Origin: Flavobacterium ardleyense
GTDB lineage: Bacteria; Bacteroidota; Bacteroidia; Flavobacteriales; Flavobacteriaceae
Length of the DNA stretch: 64,000 bases
Direction of reading: 5' to 3'
Assembly (NCBI RefSeq): GCF_033547075.1
Contig: NZ_CP137891.1
Span: 496,001-560,000, forward strand
Positions 7,712 through 18,076 of this stretch are shown here, piece by piece; positions within the stretch are counted from its first letter, which is position 1, and the number at the start of each line of letters is the position of its first letter. Made by a program: the position numbers and the translations under genes. The notes beneath the pieces were generated by a model. It made no database searches. It was not told where the DNA came from and was given only the letters and a program-made list of their open reading frames with translations.

Positions 7712-8077
7712 ATGCAAACAACTCAGGCGGATTATATTCCAATTTTAATGCAATTTTTACTTGCAGTTGGATTTGTAGTGACAACCATCATTATTTCTGG
7801 CTTATTAGGTCCATCACGTAAGTCCCGAAACAAGGACCGAAACTTTGAGTGTGGTATCGAATCGGTAGGAAACGCACGTGTTCCATTCTCTGTAAAATAC
7901 TTTCTAGTAGCTATCTTATTTGTGCTTTTTGATATAGAGGTGATATTTCTATACCCTTGGGCTGTGAATTTCCGCGAAATGGGAATGGAAGGTCTTATCA
8001 AAATGTCTGTTTTTATGGTACTGCTCTTAATTGGCTTCTTCTACATCTTAAAGAAGAAAGCTTTAGAATGGGAATAA
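7712..8077 (+). CDS. nuoA: NADH-quinone oxidoreductase subunit A
   Basis: A 121-residue membrane subunit of complex I with three transmembrane helices (about 10-30, 66-86, 93-113). The family signature FECGIESVGNARVPFSVKYF spans the loop after helix 1, with its conserved Cys, and FLVAILFVLFDIEVIFLYPW follows. This loop lies near the quinone cavity. First gene of the 14-gene nuoA-N operon; nuoB follows after 96 bases. Confidence 0.96.
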   Translation: MQTTQADYIPILMQFLLAVGFVVTTIIISGLLGPSRKSRNKDRNFECGIESVGNARVPFSVKYFLVAILFVLFDIEVIFLYPWAVNFREMGMEGLIKMSVFMVLLLIGFFYILKKKALEWE

Positions 8078-8173
8078 TATAATTTTCGAAAAAGTCTAAA
8101 ATAGTTTTCTGATTTATTTGAAAAAATGATCTAAACTTCCAATGGATAGTTAAGGTCTGCAAAAACAAAAATT

Positions 8174-8722
8174 ATGAGCGATCAAAAAATAAATATAGTA
8201 GATGCACCCGAAGGCTATACCGGCGAAGGGTTTTTTGCTACAAAATTAAGCGATGTAGTTGGTATGGCAAGAGCAAATTCGCTTTGGCCTTTACCTTTCG
8301 CTACTTCTTGCTGCGGAATTGAATTTATGGCAACGATGGCTTCTCACTACGATATTGCACGTTTTGGATCTGAGCGAATGAGTTTCTCTCCACGTCAAGC
8401 TGATATGTTGCTAGTAATGGGAACAATCGCTAAAAAAATGGGACCTGTTCTTCGTCAAGTTTACGAGCAAATGGCTGAGCCTAGATGGGTTATCGCGGTT
8501 GGAGCTTGTGCCACTTCAGGAGGAATTTTTGATACTTACTCGGTGCTGCAAGGTATTGACAAAGTGATTCCTGTAGATGTTTACGTTCCTGGATGTCCAC
8601 CTCGACCTGAGCAAATTTTAGATGGTGTTTTACGCCTTCAAGATTTGGTGAGAAGCGAGTCAGTACGCAGAAGAAGTTCGCCTGAATATCAGGAATTATT
8701 AGCCTCTTATAATATCAAATAA
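8174..8722 (+). CDS. nuoB: NADH-quinone oxidoreductase subunit B
   Basis: A 182-residue peripheral-arm subunit that carries the terminal Fe-S cluster N2, which passes electrons to quinone. The four cluster ligands are visible: the tandem C46-C47 (TSCCGIEFM), C112 (VGACATSGG) and C141 ([10 protein letters not shown]). The length is normal. The stop and the nuoC start share a base (TAATG), so the two are translationally coupled. Confidence 0.97.
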   Translation: MSDQKINIVDAPEGYTGEGFFATKLSDVVGMARANSLWPLPFATSCCGIEFMATMASHYDIARFGSERMSFSPRQADMLLVMGTIAKKMGPVLRQVYEQMAEPRWVIAVGACATSGGIFDTYSVLQGIDKVIPVDVYVPGCPPRPEQILDGVLRLQDLVRSESVRRRSSPEYQELLASYNIK

Positions 8723-9276
8723 TGGCTTTAGAAAATAATATTATTCAAGAGAAACTCGTAGCTACTTTTGGCAACGATGTTTTTAACTTTGAAACAGATA
8801 AAGATATTTTTACATTCGAAATAACCGCTGAAATCAATCAGGCGGTTATTCTGTTTTTGAAAAATGACCCAATCTTGAAGTTCAATTTTTTGACCGATAT
8901 GTGTGGAATTCACTATCCAAAAAATGAAGACGAAAGGACTTATTGCGTTGTGTATCACATGCACAACTGGATTGATAACAAACGTGTTTTAATCAAAACG
9001 TACTTCAACCAAGAGAAGCCAGACTTAAAAACGATTTCGAATATTTTCGCTTGTTCAAATTGGATGGAGCGCGAAGCTTATGATTTTTACGGAATCAACT
9101 TTATTGGGCATCCACAATTGAAGCGAATTTTGAATATGGATGAGATGACTTCTTTCCCTATGCGTAAAGAATTTCCTTTGGAAGATCAAGGACGTACAGA
9201 CAAGGATGACCGTTTCTTTGGCCGTACTAGAGAAAACCGACCGTTAGACGATCAGTCTACAATCAACAAAATTTAA
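8722..9276 (+). CDS. nuoC: NADH-quinone oxidoreductase subunit C
   Basis: A 184-residue 30-kDa subunit of the complex I connecting module. The signature EREAYDFYGINFIGHPQLKR is intact and a C-terminal FPLEDQGR segment follows. It is separate from nuoD, unlike the E. coli nuoCD fusion. It starts within the nuoB stop and ends 9 bases before nuoD. Confidence 0.95.
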   Translation: MALENNIIQEKLVATFGNDVFNFETDKDIFTFEITAEINQAVILFLKNDPILKFNFLTDMCGIHYPKNEDERTYCVVYHMHNWIDNKRVLIKTYFNQEKPDLKTISNIFACSNWMEREAYDFYGINFIGHPQLKRILNMDEMTSFPMRKEFPLEDQGRTDKDDRFFGRTRENRPLDDQSTINKI

Positions 9277-9285
9277 TTTCACATT

Positions 9286-10521
9286 ATGTCAGGATTACTT
9301 TTACCACCCGAGCACAGATATGCTGAAATAATTCGTCAGAAACGTAATGAAGAAGGAAACGAACTTTCTATTCTAAATTTAGGTCCGACACACCCAGCAA
9401 CCCACGGAATTTTCCAAAATATATTATTGATGGATGGTGAGAGAATTCTCGAAGCCGAACCAACAATTGGATATATTCACCGCGCATTTGAAAAAATCGC
9501 TGAGAATAGACCGTTTTATCAAATTACCCCGCTTACAGACCGAATGAATTACTGTTCTGCTCCTATTAATAATATGGGTTGGTGGTTGACGGTTGAAAAA
9601 GCATTGGGAATTGAAGTTCCAAAAAGAGCGCAATACCTACGAGTAATTGTAATGGAGCTTGCTAGAATTGCCGATCATATTATTTGCAACTCAATTTTGG
9701 GAGTTGATACAGGAGCCTTTACAGGTTTCTTGTACGTTTTCCAATTTAGAGAGAAAATATACGAAATCTACGAAGAAATTTGTGGCGCTAGACTTACCAC
9801 GAATATGGGAAGAATGGGCGGATTTGAAAGAGAGTGGAGTGATGAAGCTTTCAGAAAACTAGAGATTTTCTTAGAAGAATTTCCAGTTGCTTGGGAAGAG
9901 TTTGAAAGTCTTTTTGTTCGAAATAGAATCTTTATTGATCGTACGGTAAACGTAGGAGCAATATCTGCTGAGCAAGCAATTGGTTACGGATTTACTGGTC
10001 CAAATTTACGTGCTTGTGGTGTTGACTACGATGTACGTGTAAATGAACCTTATAGTTCTTACGAAGATTTTGATTTTATCGTTCCGGTAGGACAATCGGG
10101 AGATACGTATGATCGTTTTTGCGTTCGTAACGCTGAAGTTTGGGAAAGTTTAAAAATTATTAGACAAGCTCTTGACAAATTACCAGAAGGACCTTACCAC
10201 GCGGATGTTCCTGATTATTATCTGCCTCCAAAAGAGGATGTATATAATGATATGGAAGCATTAATCTACCACTTCAAGATTGTAATGGGAGAAATTCCTG
10301 TTCCAGTAACCGAAGTATATCAGGCGGTAGAAGGTGGAAATGGTGAACTTGGTTTTTACCTGCACACTGATGGAAGTCGTACTCCATACAGATTGAAATT
10401 CAGAAGACCTTGCTTTATATTTTATCAAGCTTATCCTGATATGATCAAAGGATCGATGCTTTCGGATGCGATTGTAATTCTTTCGAGTCTGAACGTAATC
10501 GCTGGAGAACTGGACGCTTAA
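9286..10521 (+). CDS. nuoD: NADH-quinone oxidoreductase subunit D
   Basis: A 411-residue 49-kDa subunit that with NuoB forms the quinone-binding site. Conserved features include [18 protein letters not shown] near residue 30, [16 protein letters not shown] with its conserved His, and the C-terminal [18 protein letters not shown]. It is related to the large subunit of [NiFe] hydrogenases but lacks the nickel-binding cysteines. A gap of 76 bases before nuoE contains one copy of the gaaagcc motif (10545-10560). Confidence 0.97.
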   Translation: MSGLLLPPEHRYAEIIRQKRNEEGNELSILNLGPTHPATHGIFQNILLMDGERILEAEPTIGYIHRAFEKIAENRPFYQITPLTDRMNYCSAPINNMGWWLTVEKALGIEVPKRAQYLRVIVMELARIADHIICNSILGVDTGAFTGFLYVFQFREKIYEIYEEICGARLTTNMGRMGGFEREWSDEAFRKLEIFLEEFPVAWEEFESLFVRNRIFIDRTVNVGAISAEQAIGYGFTGPNLRACGVDYDVRVNEPYSSYEDFDFIVPVGQSGDTYDRFCVRNAEVWESLKIIRQALDKLPEGPYHADVPDYYLPPKEDVYNDMEALIYHFKIVMGEIPVPVTEVYQAVEGGNGELGFYLHTDGSRTPYRLKFRRPCFIFYQAYPDMIKGSMLSDAIVILSSLNVIAGELDA

Positions 10522-10597
10522 ATTCAAAAATGACCTTTTTTTAATTCGGCGAAAGCCAAAACTTTTTTCGAATTCAAAAAAAACAACACAATACAAA

Positions 10598-11125
10598 ATG
10601 GAAACTGCATATAAACAGAATTTGAATATGAGTGAAACATTGATGAACCGCATCAATGAATTGCTAAGTCGTTATCCTGAAGATAAGAAAAAGTCGGCTT
10701 TGCTACCTGTGCTTCACGAAGTACAAGATGCACACGACAACTGGTTGAGCATTGAATTGATGGACAAAGTTGCCGAGATTCTGAGCATTAAACCGATTGA
10801 AGTTTATGAGGTTGTGTCGTTTTACTCAATGTACAACAGATCTCCTCAAGGAAAATATATGTTTGAATTTTGCAAAACATCGCCTTGTTGCCTTCGCGGA
10901 GTTGAAGATCTTATGGATTATACTTGCGAAAAGCTAGGAGTTGAAGTTGGCGAAACTACTGCGGATGGACTTTTTACCGTAAAAGGTGTTGAATGTCTTG
11001 GAGCTTGTGGCTATGCGCCGATGATGCAGTTGGGTGATTTCTACAAAGAGCACTTGACCAAAGAAAAAATCGATCAGCTTATTGATGATTGTAAAAATGA
11101 TAAAATAATATTGTTAGATAAATAA
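10598..11125 (+). CDS. nuoE: NADH-quinone oxidoreductase subunit E
   Basis: A 175-residue 24-kDa subunit with a thioredoxin-like [2Fe-2S] domain (cluster N1a). The ligands appear in FCKTSPCCLRG and ECLGACGYAPMMQ. The N-terminal helical region (20-80) ends with EVYEVVSFYSMY, typical of the family. The ATG at 10598 is used; an alternative ATG at 10628 would remove 10 residues. nuoF begins 1 base after the stop. Confidence 0.95.
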   Translation: METAYKQNLNMSETLMNRINELLSRYPEDKKKSALLPVLHEVQDAHDNWLSIELMDKVAEILSIKPIEVYEVVSFYSMYNRSPQGKYMFEFCKTSPCCLRGVEDLMDYTCEKLGVEVGETTADGLFTVKGVECLGACGYAPMMQLGDFYKEHLTKEKIDQLIDDCKNDKIILLDK

Positions 11126-11126
11126 G

Positions 11127-12494
11127 ATGTCAAAAAAAATATTATTAGATAAGATTAATGTACCTGGAATAAAATCGTACGAGGTTTATAGACAGAATGG
11201 TGGTTACGCCTCTGTTGAAAAAGCTATCAACGATATGGGTGCAGATAATGTTGTTGAAGAAGTAAAGAAATCAGGACTTAGAGGTCGTGGTGGTGCAGGT
11301 TTCCCGGCTGGATTAAAATGGAGTTTTATTGATAAAAAATCAGGAAAGCCTCGTCACTTAGTTTGCAACGCCGATGAATCTGAGCCTGGAACTTTCAAAG
11401 ATAGGTATTTGATGGAGTACATTCCTCACCTATTGATTGAGGGAATGATTACATCAAGTTTTGCTTTGGGAGCACACCTTTCATATATCTACATTCGTGG
11501 AGAATATATGTGGGTTTACAAAATCCTTGAGCGCGCAATTGCTGAGGCAAAAGCTGCAGGATGGTTAGGAAAAAATATTCTTGGAAGTGGTTACGATTTG
11601 GAACTTTACGTTCATTGCGGTGCAGGAGCTTATATTTGTGGAGAAGAAACAGCTTTGCTAGAATCTCTAGAAGGCAAACGTGGAAATCCTCGTATCAAGC
11701 CACCTTTCCCAGCAGTATCAGGACTTTGGCAGAATCCAACCGTGGTAAATAACGTCGAAACTATTGCATCTGTGCCTTGGATTATCAATAATTCTGGTGA
11801 TGATTATGCAAAAATTGGAATCGGACGTTCGACAGGGACAAAATTAATATCAGCTTCGGGACATATCAAAAAACCTGGAGTTTACGAAATTGAATTAGGA
11901 GTAAGCGTTTACGAATTTATGAATTCTGACGAGTACTGCGGAGGAATGATTGATGATCGTCCGTTAAAAGCATTGGTTCCTGGTGGATCTTCTGTGCCAA
12001 TTATTCCTCATAACTTGATTTACAAAACAGCAGCTGGTGAAGACCGATTGATGTCTTATGAATCTCTAAGTGATGGTGGTTTTGAAACAGGGTCTATGTT
12101 AGGATCTGGTGGATTTATCGTTTATAATGACACCGCTTGTATCGTTCGAAATACTTGGAATTTTGCACGTTTCTACCACCACGAAAGTTGTGGACAATGT
12201 TCTCCTTGCCGTGAAGGTACAGGTTGGCTAGAAAAAGTGTTGAATCGTATCGAAAATGGATACGGTCGCGAAGAAGACATTGATTTGCTTTGGGATATAC
12301 AGCGTAAAATTGAAGGAAACACAATTTGTCCTCTTGGAGATGCTGCGGCTTGGCCAGTGGCGGCTGCGATTAGACACTTTAGAGATGAATTTGAATACCA
12401 CGTGAGATTCCCGGAGAAAGTGAAAAACAGAGCACACTTCGTAGATGAGCCTTTTGAAAAAGTGCGTCATTTATTACAGAAGCAGACAGTTTAG
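11127..12494 (+). CDS. nuoF: NADH-quinone oxidoreductase subunit F
   Basis: A 455-residue 51-kDa subunit that binds NADH and FMN and carries cluster N3. The NADH/FMN glycine-rich loop is [16 protein letters not shown] (near residue 50), with [14 protein letters not shown] and [17 protein letters not shown] following. The 4Fe-4S ligands are in [12 protein letters not shown] and [10 protein letters not shown]. Presence of E, F and G shows a full NADH-oxidising enzyme rather than a reduced complex. A 112-base gap to nuoG holds another gaaagcc-type motif at 12494. Confidence 0.97.
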   Translation: MSKKILLDKINVPGIKSYEVYRQNGGYASVEKAINDMGADNVVEEVKKSGLRGRGGAGFPAGLKWSFIDKKSGKPRHLVCNADESEPGTFKDRYLMEYIPHLLIEGMITSSFALGAHLSYIYIRGEYMWVYKILERAIAEAKAAGWLGKNILGSGYDLELYVHCGAGAYICGEETALLESLEGKRGNPRIKPPFPAVSGLWQNPTVVNNVETIASVPWIINNSGDDYAKIGIGRSTGTKLISASGHIKKPGVYEIELGVSVYEFMNSDEYCGGMIDDRPLKALVPGGSSVPIIPHNLIYKTAAGEDRLMSYESLSDGGFETGSMLGSGGFIVYNDTACIVRNTWNFARFYHHESCGQCSPCREGTGWLEKVLNRIENGYGREEDIDLLWDIQRKIEGNTICPLGDAAAWPVAAAIRHFRDEFEYHVRFPEKVKNRAHFVDEPFEKVRHLLQKQTV

Positions 12495-12606
12495 GCTTTC
12501 GCCAAATAGATACAGGATTACAAAATCTAAAATAATACTAAGAAGTTTCGGCAGATTATCCTGCGAAAAAGTTGAAACACTTTTGAAGCTTTAAAAAAAT
12601 ATAGTT

Positions 12607-13644
12607 ATGAAAGTAACAATTGACGGTCAAACAATTGAAGTAGAACCAGGAACGACGATTCTGCAGGCTGCGCGTATGATAGGAGGCGAAGTTGTCCCTC
12701 CCGCTATGTGCTATTATTCCAAGTTGGAAGGTAGTGGTGGTAAATGTCGCTGTTGTCTTGTAGAAGTTGCAAAAGGTAGTGAAGCAGATCCAAGACCGAT
12801 GCCAAAATTGATGGCTTCTTGTGTAACAGGTTGCCAAGACGGGATGGAAGTTAATAGTGCAGCATCTGAAAGAGTGACGGACGCACGTAAATCTGTAACT
12901 GAATTTTTGCTAATTAATCACCCACTAGATTGCCCAGTATGCGATCAAGCAGGAGAATGTGATTTGCAGAATTTAAGTTTCAAACACGGAAAATCGCAAT
13001 CTCGTTTCATTGAAGAGAAAAGAACTTTTGAGCCAGAAGATATTGGCGATAAAATTCAACTTCATATGAACAGATGTATTTTGTGCTACCGTTGTGTGAT
13101 GGTTGCAGATCAACTTACAGACAATCGAGTTCACGGAGTTATGGATCGGGGTGATCATTCAAATATTTCGACTTGTATTTCAAAAGCAATTGATAATGAG
13201 TTCTCTGGAAATATGATTGATGTTTGTCCAGTTGGAGCTTTGACCGACAAAACTTTTAGATTCAAATCTAGAGTTTGGTTTAACAAACCTTATAATGCTC
13301 ACAGAGATTGCCCTACTTGCAGCGGAAAAACTACGGTTTGGATGTTTGGAGAGGAAATCCAACGAGTTACAGGTAGAAAAGATGAGTTTCACGAAGTGGC
13401 AGATTTTATTTGCAACGGCTGTAGATTTGACCATAAAGAATTGAGCGATTGGACAATTGAGGGACCACGTGAATTCGAAAAATTCTCTGTTATCAATCAG
13501 AATAATTATACTCAGAAATTGGATACAGTTAATATCAATACTGAGAAGAATATTTTACTTGGTCGTGATCAGGATAGAATCAAACTGAGTATGCCGATGG
13601 TTGGATATAATGAAACTGTTGAGGGTAAAGAATTAGATAAATAA
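12607..13644 (+). CDS. nuoG: NADH-quinone oxidoreductase subunit G (short form)
   Basis: A 345-residue subunit that relays electrons from NuoF through several Fe-S clusters. An N-terminal [2Fe-2S] ferredoxin domain has ligands around MCYY, KCRCC and SCVTGC. The His-Cys segment (NHPLDCPVCDQAGECDLQ), then MNRCILCYRCV and DVCPVGALTDKTF, supply the next clusters. A final cysteine group (DCPTCSG, then FICNGCRFDH) opens the molybdopterin-like domain, but the protein stops soon after. E. coli-type NuoG is about 900 residues, so the large C-terminal domain is missing. No frameshift or leftover coding sequence is visible: nuoH starts 4 bases later, so this looks like a genuine short form, as I recall for flavobacteria. 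Confidence 0.93.
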   Translation: MKVTIDGQTIEVEPGTTILQAARMIGGEVVPPAMCYYSKLEGSGGKCRCCLVEVAKGSEADPRPMPKLMASCVTGCQDGMEVNSAASERVTDARKSVTEFLLINHPLDCPVCDQAGECDLQNLSFKHGKSQSRFIEEKRTFEPEDIGDKIQLHMNRCILCYRCVMVADQLTDNRVHGVMDRGDHSNISTCISKAIDNEFSGNMIDVCPVGALTDKTFRFKSRVWFNKPYNAHRDCPTCSGKTTVWMFGEEIQRVTGRKDEFHEVADFICNGCRFDHKELSDWTIEGPREFEKFSVINQNNYTQKLDTVNINTEKNILLGRDQDRIKLSMPMVGYNETVEGKELDK

Positions 13645-13648
13645 ATAG

Positions 13649-14680
13649 ATGGATAGTACAATTATAATTGAAAAGAGTGTTATAATCGTCGCGGTATTTG
13701 CCTTGACAATGATTATGGCGATGTACTCTACCTGGGCTGAGCGTAAAGTTGCGGCTTTCCTACAGGATAGAATTGGTCCTAACCGAGCGGGAGCTTGGGG
13801 ACTTTTGCAGCCATTGGCAGATGGATTAAAACTTTTCTCGAAAGAGGAGTTTTCTCCAAATACGCCGAATAAATTTCTATTTATTGTAGGTCCAGCAATT
13901 GCGATGAGCACCGCTTTGATGACAAGTGCTGTGATTCCGTGGGGAGATAGACTGCATCTATTTGGTCGAGATATTATCTTGCAAGCAGCGGATATTGATA
14001 ATGCGCTACTTTATATTATTGCAATATTATCTGTTGGTGTTTACGGAATTATGATTGGTGGATGGGCCTCAAACAATAAGTTTTCACTTATGGGAGCTGT
14101 TCGTGCATCGTCGCAAATGATTTCTTATGAAGTTGCAATGGGTCTTTCGATTATTGCACTATTGATGATGACAGGTACTTTGAGCTTACGCGAAATATCC
14201 TATCAGCAGTCTGGAATGAATTGGAATGTTTTTTACCAACCACTATCGTTCTTGATTTTCTTAATTTGTTCGTTTGCAGAAACCAATAGAACACCTTTTG
14301 ACCTTGCCGAATGTGAGACAGAGCTTGTAGGTGGTTATCATACTGAATATTCATCGATGAAAATGGGATTCTACCTATTTGCTGAGTATGCCAATATGTT
14401 TATCTCTGCTACAATTCTAGCCGTACTATATTTTGGAGGATACAATTATCCTGGAATGTCATGGGCGGTTGAAAATTGGGGAATTAATATCGCGAACGTT
14501 ATAGGAATGCTTGTTCTATTTGTAAAAATATGTGCGTTTATATTCTTTTATATGTGGGTTCGTTGGACGATACCACGTTTTAGATATGACCAATTGATGA
14601 ACTTAGGTTGGAAGATATTGATTCCGCTTTCGATCTTCAATATTATGATAACAGGACTTGTGATTCTATTATTTGAATAA
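13649..14680 (+). CDS. nuoH: NADH-quinone oxidoreductase subunit H
   Basis: A 343-residue membrane subunit with about eight helices that joins the peripheral arm to the proton-pumping arm and lines the quinone tunnel. The signature AERKVAAFLQDRIGPNRAG (about 28-46) and the acidic loop ETNRTPFDLAECETELVGG (about 210-230) are intact. It starts 4 bases after nuoG. The 123-base gap to nuoI contains a variable-core hairpin element. Confidence 0.97.
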   Translation: MDSTIIIEKSVIIVAVFALTMIMAMYSTWAERKVAAFLQDRIGPNRAGAWGLLQPLADGLKLFSKEEFSPNTPNKFLFIVGPAIAMSTALMTSAVIPWGDRLHLFGRDIILQAADIDNALLYIIAILSVGVYGIMIGGWASNNKFSLMGAVRASSQMISYEVAMGLSIIALLMMTGTLSLREISYQQSGMNWNVFYQPLSFLIFLICSFAETNRTPFDLAECETELVGGYHTEYSSMKMGFYLFAEYANMFISATILAVLYFGGYNYPGMSWAVENWGINIANVIGMLVLFVKICAFIFFYMWVRWTIPRFRYDQLMNLGWKILIPLSIFNIMITGLVILLFE

Positions 14681-14694
14681 TCTTAAATGACGGA

Positions 14695-14783
14695 GTGCCC
14701 TAGCCCCGATAGCAGTGAAATCCTTTTATGTTTTTTCTTTTAAAAAACATAAAAGATTGGAACGGATAGCGGGAAATAGCTCC
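14695..14783 (+). repeat. Variable-core hairpin element, copy C, inside the nuo operon
   Basis: Left flank gtgccctagccccgatag at 14695-14712, running on to aaatcc. The core is a perfect 14-bp stem: cttttatgtttttt (14723-14736) with aaaaaacataaaag (14742-14755), loop ctttt. Right flank gattggaacggatagcggg, then aaatagctcc, to 14783. It lies between nuoH and nuoI in operon sense, so it is transcribed with them. Confidence 0.65.
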
Positions 14784-14803
14784 AAAAAAAAATAAAAAAT
14801 AAA

Positions 14804-15343
14804 ATGTCAATAGAAACTATATCATTATCAGGCCGTAAAAAAGTGGTTTCCAATAAGGAGATGACTTTTTGGGAGCGTATGTATTTGATTGCGATCCTTA
14901 AAGGATTATGGACTACTTTGAAGCACCTTTTTACTAGAAAAGTGACCATAAAATATCCTGAAGAGACAAGAGAATTTAGTCCAGTTTACCGCGGTCAACA
15001 CATGCTAATGCGTGATGATGAAGGTCGCGAACGCTGTACTGCCTGCGGACTTTGTGCACTTTCATGTCCAGCAGAAGCCATAACAATGGTGGCATCTGAG
15101 CGCAAAGCAGACGAAAAACATTTGTACCGTGAGGAGAAATATGCATCGATCTATGAGATTAATATGCTTCGTTGTATTTTCTGCGGATTGTGTGAAGAAG
15201 CTTGTCCAAAAGAGGCAATTTATCTTACAAAATCTAAAAAATTAGTTGCTTCAGAATATGATCGTGAAGATTTTATTTACGGCAAAGAGAAGTTGGTAAT
15301 GCCACTTGATGAAGCAATTTCTAACACAAAGAAAAAAGCATAA
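14804..15343 (+). CDS. nuoI: NADH-quinone oxidoreductase subunit I
   Basis: A 179-residue ferredoxin-like subunit with two [4Fe-4S] clusters (N6a/N6b). The ligands are CTACGLCALSCPAEAI and CIFCGLCEEACPKEAI. The N-terminal amphipathic region (LKGLWTTLKHLF) docks on NuoH. The nuoJ start follows the stop after 3 bases. Confidence 0.96.
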   Translation: MSIETISLSGRKKVVSNKEMTFWERMYLIAILKGLWTTLKHLFTRKVTIKYPEETREFSPVYRGQHMLMRDDEGRERCTACGLCALSCPAEAITMVASERKADEKHLYREEKYASIYEINMLRCIFCGLCEEACPKEAIYLTKSKKLVASEYDREDFIYGKEKLVMPLDEAISNTKKKA

Positions 15344-15346
15344 GAT

Positions 15347-15853
15347 ATGATTTTAATTATTTTTTACATTCTATCGGCAGTTACTTTGGGTACAGCATTG
15401 CTGACTATCATTAGTAAAAATCCAATTCACAGCGCCATTTACTTGGTGATTAGTTTCTTTTCGATTGCTGGACATTACCTAATGTTTAATGCGCAGTTTC
15501 TAGCGGTAGTGCATATTATAGTGTATTCGGGGGCGATCATGATTTTGTTCCTATTTACCATTATGCTTATGAATCTCAACAAGGAAGATGAACCTCATAA
15601 GTCGTCATTATCCAAAATTGCAGCGGTAATTTCCTTCTGCCTATTATGTTTTGTAATGCTTGCCGTATTTATGAAAGCGCAACCGGTAATTACAGAATAC
15701 GATATTTCGGGACAGGATTATCAATCAATCAAAGTACTAGGACAAGTATTGCTAAACGAATATATGTTGCCTTTTGAGTTTGCTTCTGTGCTACTATTAG
15801 TATCAATGATAGGTGCAGTTTTATTGTCTAAAAAAGAAAAAGCTACAGTATAA
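15347..15853 (+). CDS. nuoJ: NADH-quinone oxidoreductase subunit J
   Basis: A 168-residue membrane subunit with five predicted helices. The conserved transmembrane segment [20 protein letters not shown] contains the pi-bulge region important for coupling quinone reduction to proton pumping. The stop overlaps the nuoK start by one base (TAATG). Confidence 0.95.
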   Translation: MILIIFYILSAVTLGTALLTIISKNPIHSAIYLVISFFSIAGHYLMFNAQFLAVVHIIVYSGAIMILFLFTIMLMNLNKEDEPHKSSLSKIAAVISFCLLCFVMLAVFMKAQPVITEYDISGQDYQSIKVLGQVLLNEYMLPFEFASVLLLVSMIGAVLLSKKEKATV

Positions 15854-16173
15854 TGGAAAATATTTTACAAGCAATAGGAATTCAGAACTACATTTATCTG
15901 TCTACAATTTTATTTTGTATTGGTGTTTTTGGAGTGCTTTATCGCCGCAATGCCATCATAATGTTTATGTCTATAGAAATTATGCTTAATGCGGTGAACT
16001 TGCTATTTGTAGCATTTTCAACCTATCATCAAGATGCCGAAGGACAGGTTTTTGTTTTCTTCTCGATGGCTGTTGCTGCAGCAGAAGTAGCAGTAGGACT
16101 GGCGATATTAGTATCAATATATCGAAATCTACATTCGATTGATGTTGATAAATTAAAAAATTTAAAAGGATAA
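15853..16173 (+). CDS. nuoK: NADH-quinone oxidoreductase subunit K
   Basis: A 106-residue subunit with three membrane helices. The two membrane glutamates are visible in [18 protein letters not shown] and [14 protein letters not shown]; these residues form part of the proton path. nuoL starts 6 bases later. Confidence 0.96.
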   Translation: MENILQAIGIQNYIYLSTILFCIGVFGVLYRRNAIIMFMSIEIMLNAVNLLFVAFSTYHQDAEGQVFVFFSMAVAAAEVAVGLAILVSIYRNLHSIDVDKLKNLKG

Positions 16174-16179
16174 CGCGCG

Positions 16180-18066
16180 ATGGAAACAAGCTTACTATTA
16201 ACTTTATTACTGGCTCCACTCGCCGGATTTCTCTTCAACATATTCTTTGGAAAAGCAGCTGGAAAAACAATTTCGGGCGCTGTAGGAACGCTTGCAGTAT
16301 CGGTTTCATTTGTGGCAACCCTTATCTTGTTTTTGCAAGTTTTGGATACCAAGCAAGCAATTGAAGTTTCGTTCTTTGAATGGATTAACTTTTCAACTTT
16401 TACAATTGACTTCGGATTTCTGTTAGATCAGCTTTCATTATTATGGCTGATGTTCGTAACCGGAATAGGTGCTCTTATCCACTTATACTCTATTGGATAT
16501 ATGCACGATGACAAAAATATGTCACAATATTTTGCGTATCTAAATTTGTTCGTTCTATTTATGATCACACTTGTAGCAGGAAATAATCTTGTTGTAATGT
16601 TTATCGGATGGGAAGGCGTTGGACTTTGTTCATACTTACTTATTGGATTCTGGCATAAAAATCAAGACTTTAATGACGCGGCAAAAAAGGCGTTTATTAT
16701 GAACAGAATTGGAGATTTAGGTTTCCTTGCTGGAGTATTTATTATTCTAACCTTGTTTGGAACGGTGAATTTCCTTGAATTGAAAGAAATTATACTTGCT
16801 AGCGGATCAACTGCTTCGGCATATTGGATTGCTGCTGCTGCTCTAGCATTATTCATTGCAGCATCAGGAAAAAGTGCTCAAATTCCACTTTATACTTGGT
16901 TGCCAGACGCGATGGCGGGACCAACTCCAGTATCAGCTCTTATACACGCAGCGACGATGGTAACTGCGGGAATCTTTATGATCAGCAGAATGCATTTCCT
17001 ATTTGATCTTGCTCCACAAATTCTAAATATCATTGCAATCATTGGTGCACTTACGGCTCTTGTAGCTGCGAGTATAGCGCTTGTGCAAAATGACATTAAG
17101 AAAGTTCTTGCTTACTCAACGGTATCTCAATTGGGATTAATGTTTTTGGCACTTGGACTTGGCGCTTATGAAGTTGCTATTTTCCACGTAATTACACACG
17201 CATTCTTTAAAGCTTGTTTATTCTTGGGTTCAGGATCAGTTATTCACTCGATGGGTGGTGAACAAGATATGCGCAAGATGGGTGGACTTAAAAAATATAT
17301 GAAAACTACTTATATCACTTTCATTATTGCAGCTCTTGCAATATCTGGAATTCCGATATTCTCAGGTTTCTTTTCTAAAGATGAAATCTTACTAGTAGCT
17401 TTCCACCAGAATATTCCATTATGGGCAGTAGCTTCTATCGCTTCGGTGATGACCGCTTTCTATATGTTCAGGTTGGTTTTCCTTACTTTCTTTAACGACT
17501 TCCGCGGAACGGCAGAACAAGAAAAGCACCTTCACGAAAGTCCAGCTACAATGACGATTCCACTTATCGTACTTGCATTCTTAGCAACAGTTGGTGGACT
17601 TATTTCGCTTCCTGGTAACAGTTGGCTGAACGACTATCTTGCTCCGATTATTTCTCGTACAGGCGCAGAAGCACATGTATTAGGAACAACAGAATATATC
17701 TTAATGGGCGTTGCAATTATCGGTGGACTTATCGGTATTGGAATCGCATATTCGATGTATATGAAAAACAAACAAGTTCCTGCAGAAGATGCGCAGATTA
17801 CAGGTTTTGCCAATGTTCTTTACAACAAACTTTACGTTGACGAAATTTACAACGCTATAATAATTACACCAATCAACGCACTTTCTACTTTCTTTAGAGA
17901 TATGCTAGAGCCGGCATTGGGCGCAATTGTTTTCGGTTTCGGTAAAGTTGTAAACGGAATTTCGGCTCAGGGACGTCTTGTACAAAACGGAAATATTGGT
18001 CTGTACCTTCTTGCTTTTGTATTCGGCATCAGCGCTATTTTAATCTACTTATTCTTAGGACAATAA
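16180..18066 (+). CDS. nuoL: NADH-quinone oxidoreductase subunit L
   Basis: A 628-residue antiporter-like subunit at the end of the membrane arm, with about 16 helices and a C-terminal lateral helix. Key features are FIGWEGVGLCSYLLIGFW with its conserved Glu, GKSAQIPLYTWLPDAMAGPT with the pumping Lys, and HAATMVTAGIFMI. The length is normal. nuoM follows within 10 bases. Confidence 0.97.
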   Translation: METSLLLTLLLAPLAGFLFNIFFGKAAGKTISGAVGTLAVSVSFVATLILFLQVLDTKQAIEVSFFEWINFSTFTIDFGFLLDQLSLLWLMFVTGIGALIHLYSIGYMHDDKNMSQYFAYLNLFVLFMITLVAGNNLVVMFIGWEGVGLCSYLLIGFWHKNQDFNDAAKKAFIMNRIGDLGFLAGVFIILTLFGTVNFLELKEIILASGSTASAYWIAAAALALFIAASGKSAQIPLYTWLPDAMAGPTPVSALIHAATMVTAGIFMISRMHFLFDLAPQILNIIAIIGALTALVAASIALVQNDIKKVLAYSTVSQLGLMFLALGLGAYEVAIFHVITHAFFKACLFLGSGSVIHSMGGEQDMRKMGGLKKYMKTTYITFIIAALAISGIPIFSGFFSKDEILLVAFHQNIPLWAVASIASVMTAFYMFRLVFLTFFNDFRGTAEQEKHLHESPATMTIPLIVLAFLATVGGLISLPGNSWLNDYLAPIISRTGAEAHVLGTTEYILMGVAIIGGLIGIGIAYSMYMKNKQVPAEDAQITGFANVLYNKLYVDEIYNAIIITPINALSTFFRDMLEPALGAIVFGFGKVVNGISAQGRLVQNGNIGLYLLAFVFGISAILIYLFLGQ

Positions 18067-18076
18067 TTTTTTGATA

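Noticed and set aside
12607-13644. nuoG as a frameshifted pseudogene
   Set aside because: All cluster ligands are present, the frame is intact and nuoH follows after 4 bases, so the short length appears to be natural.
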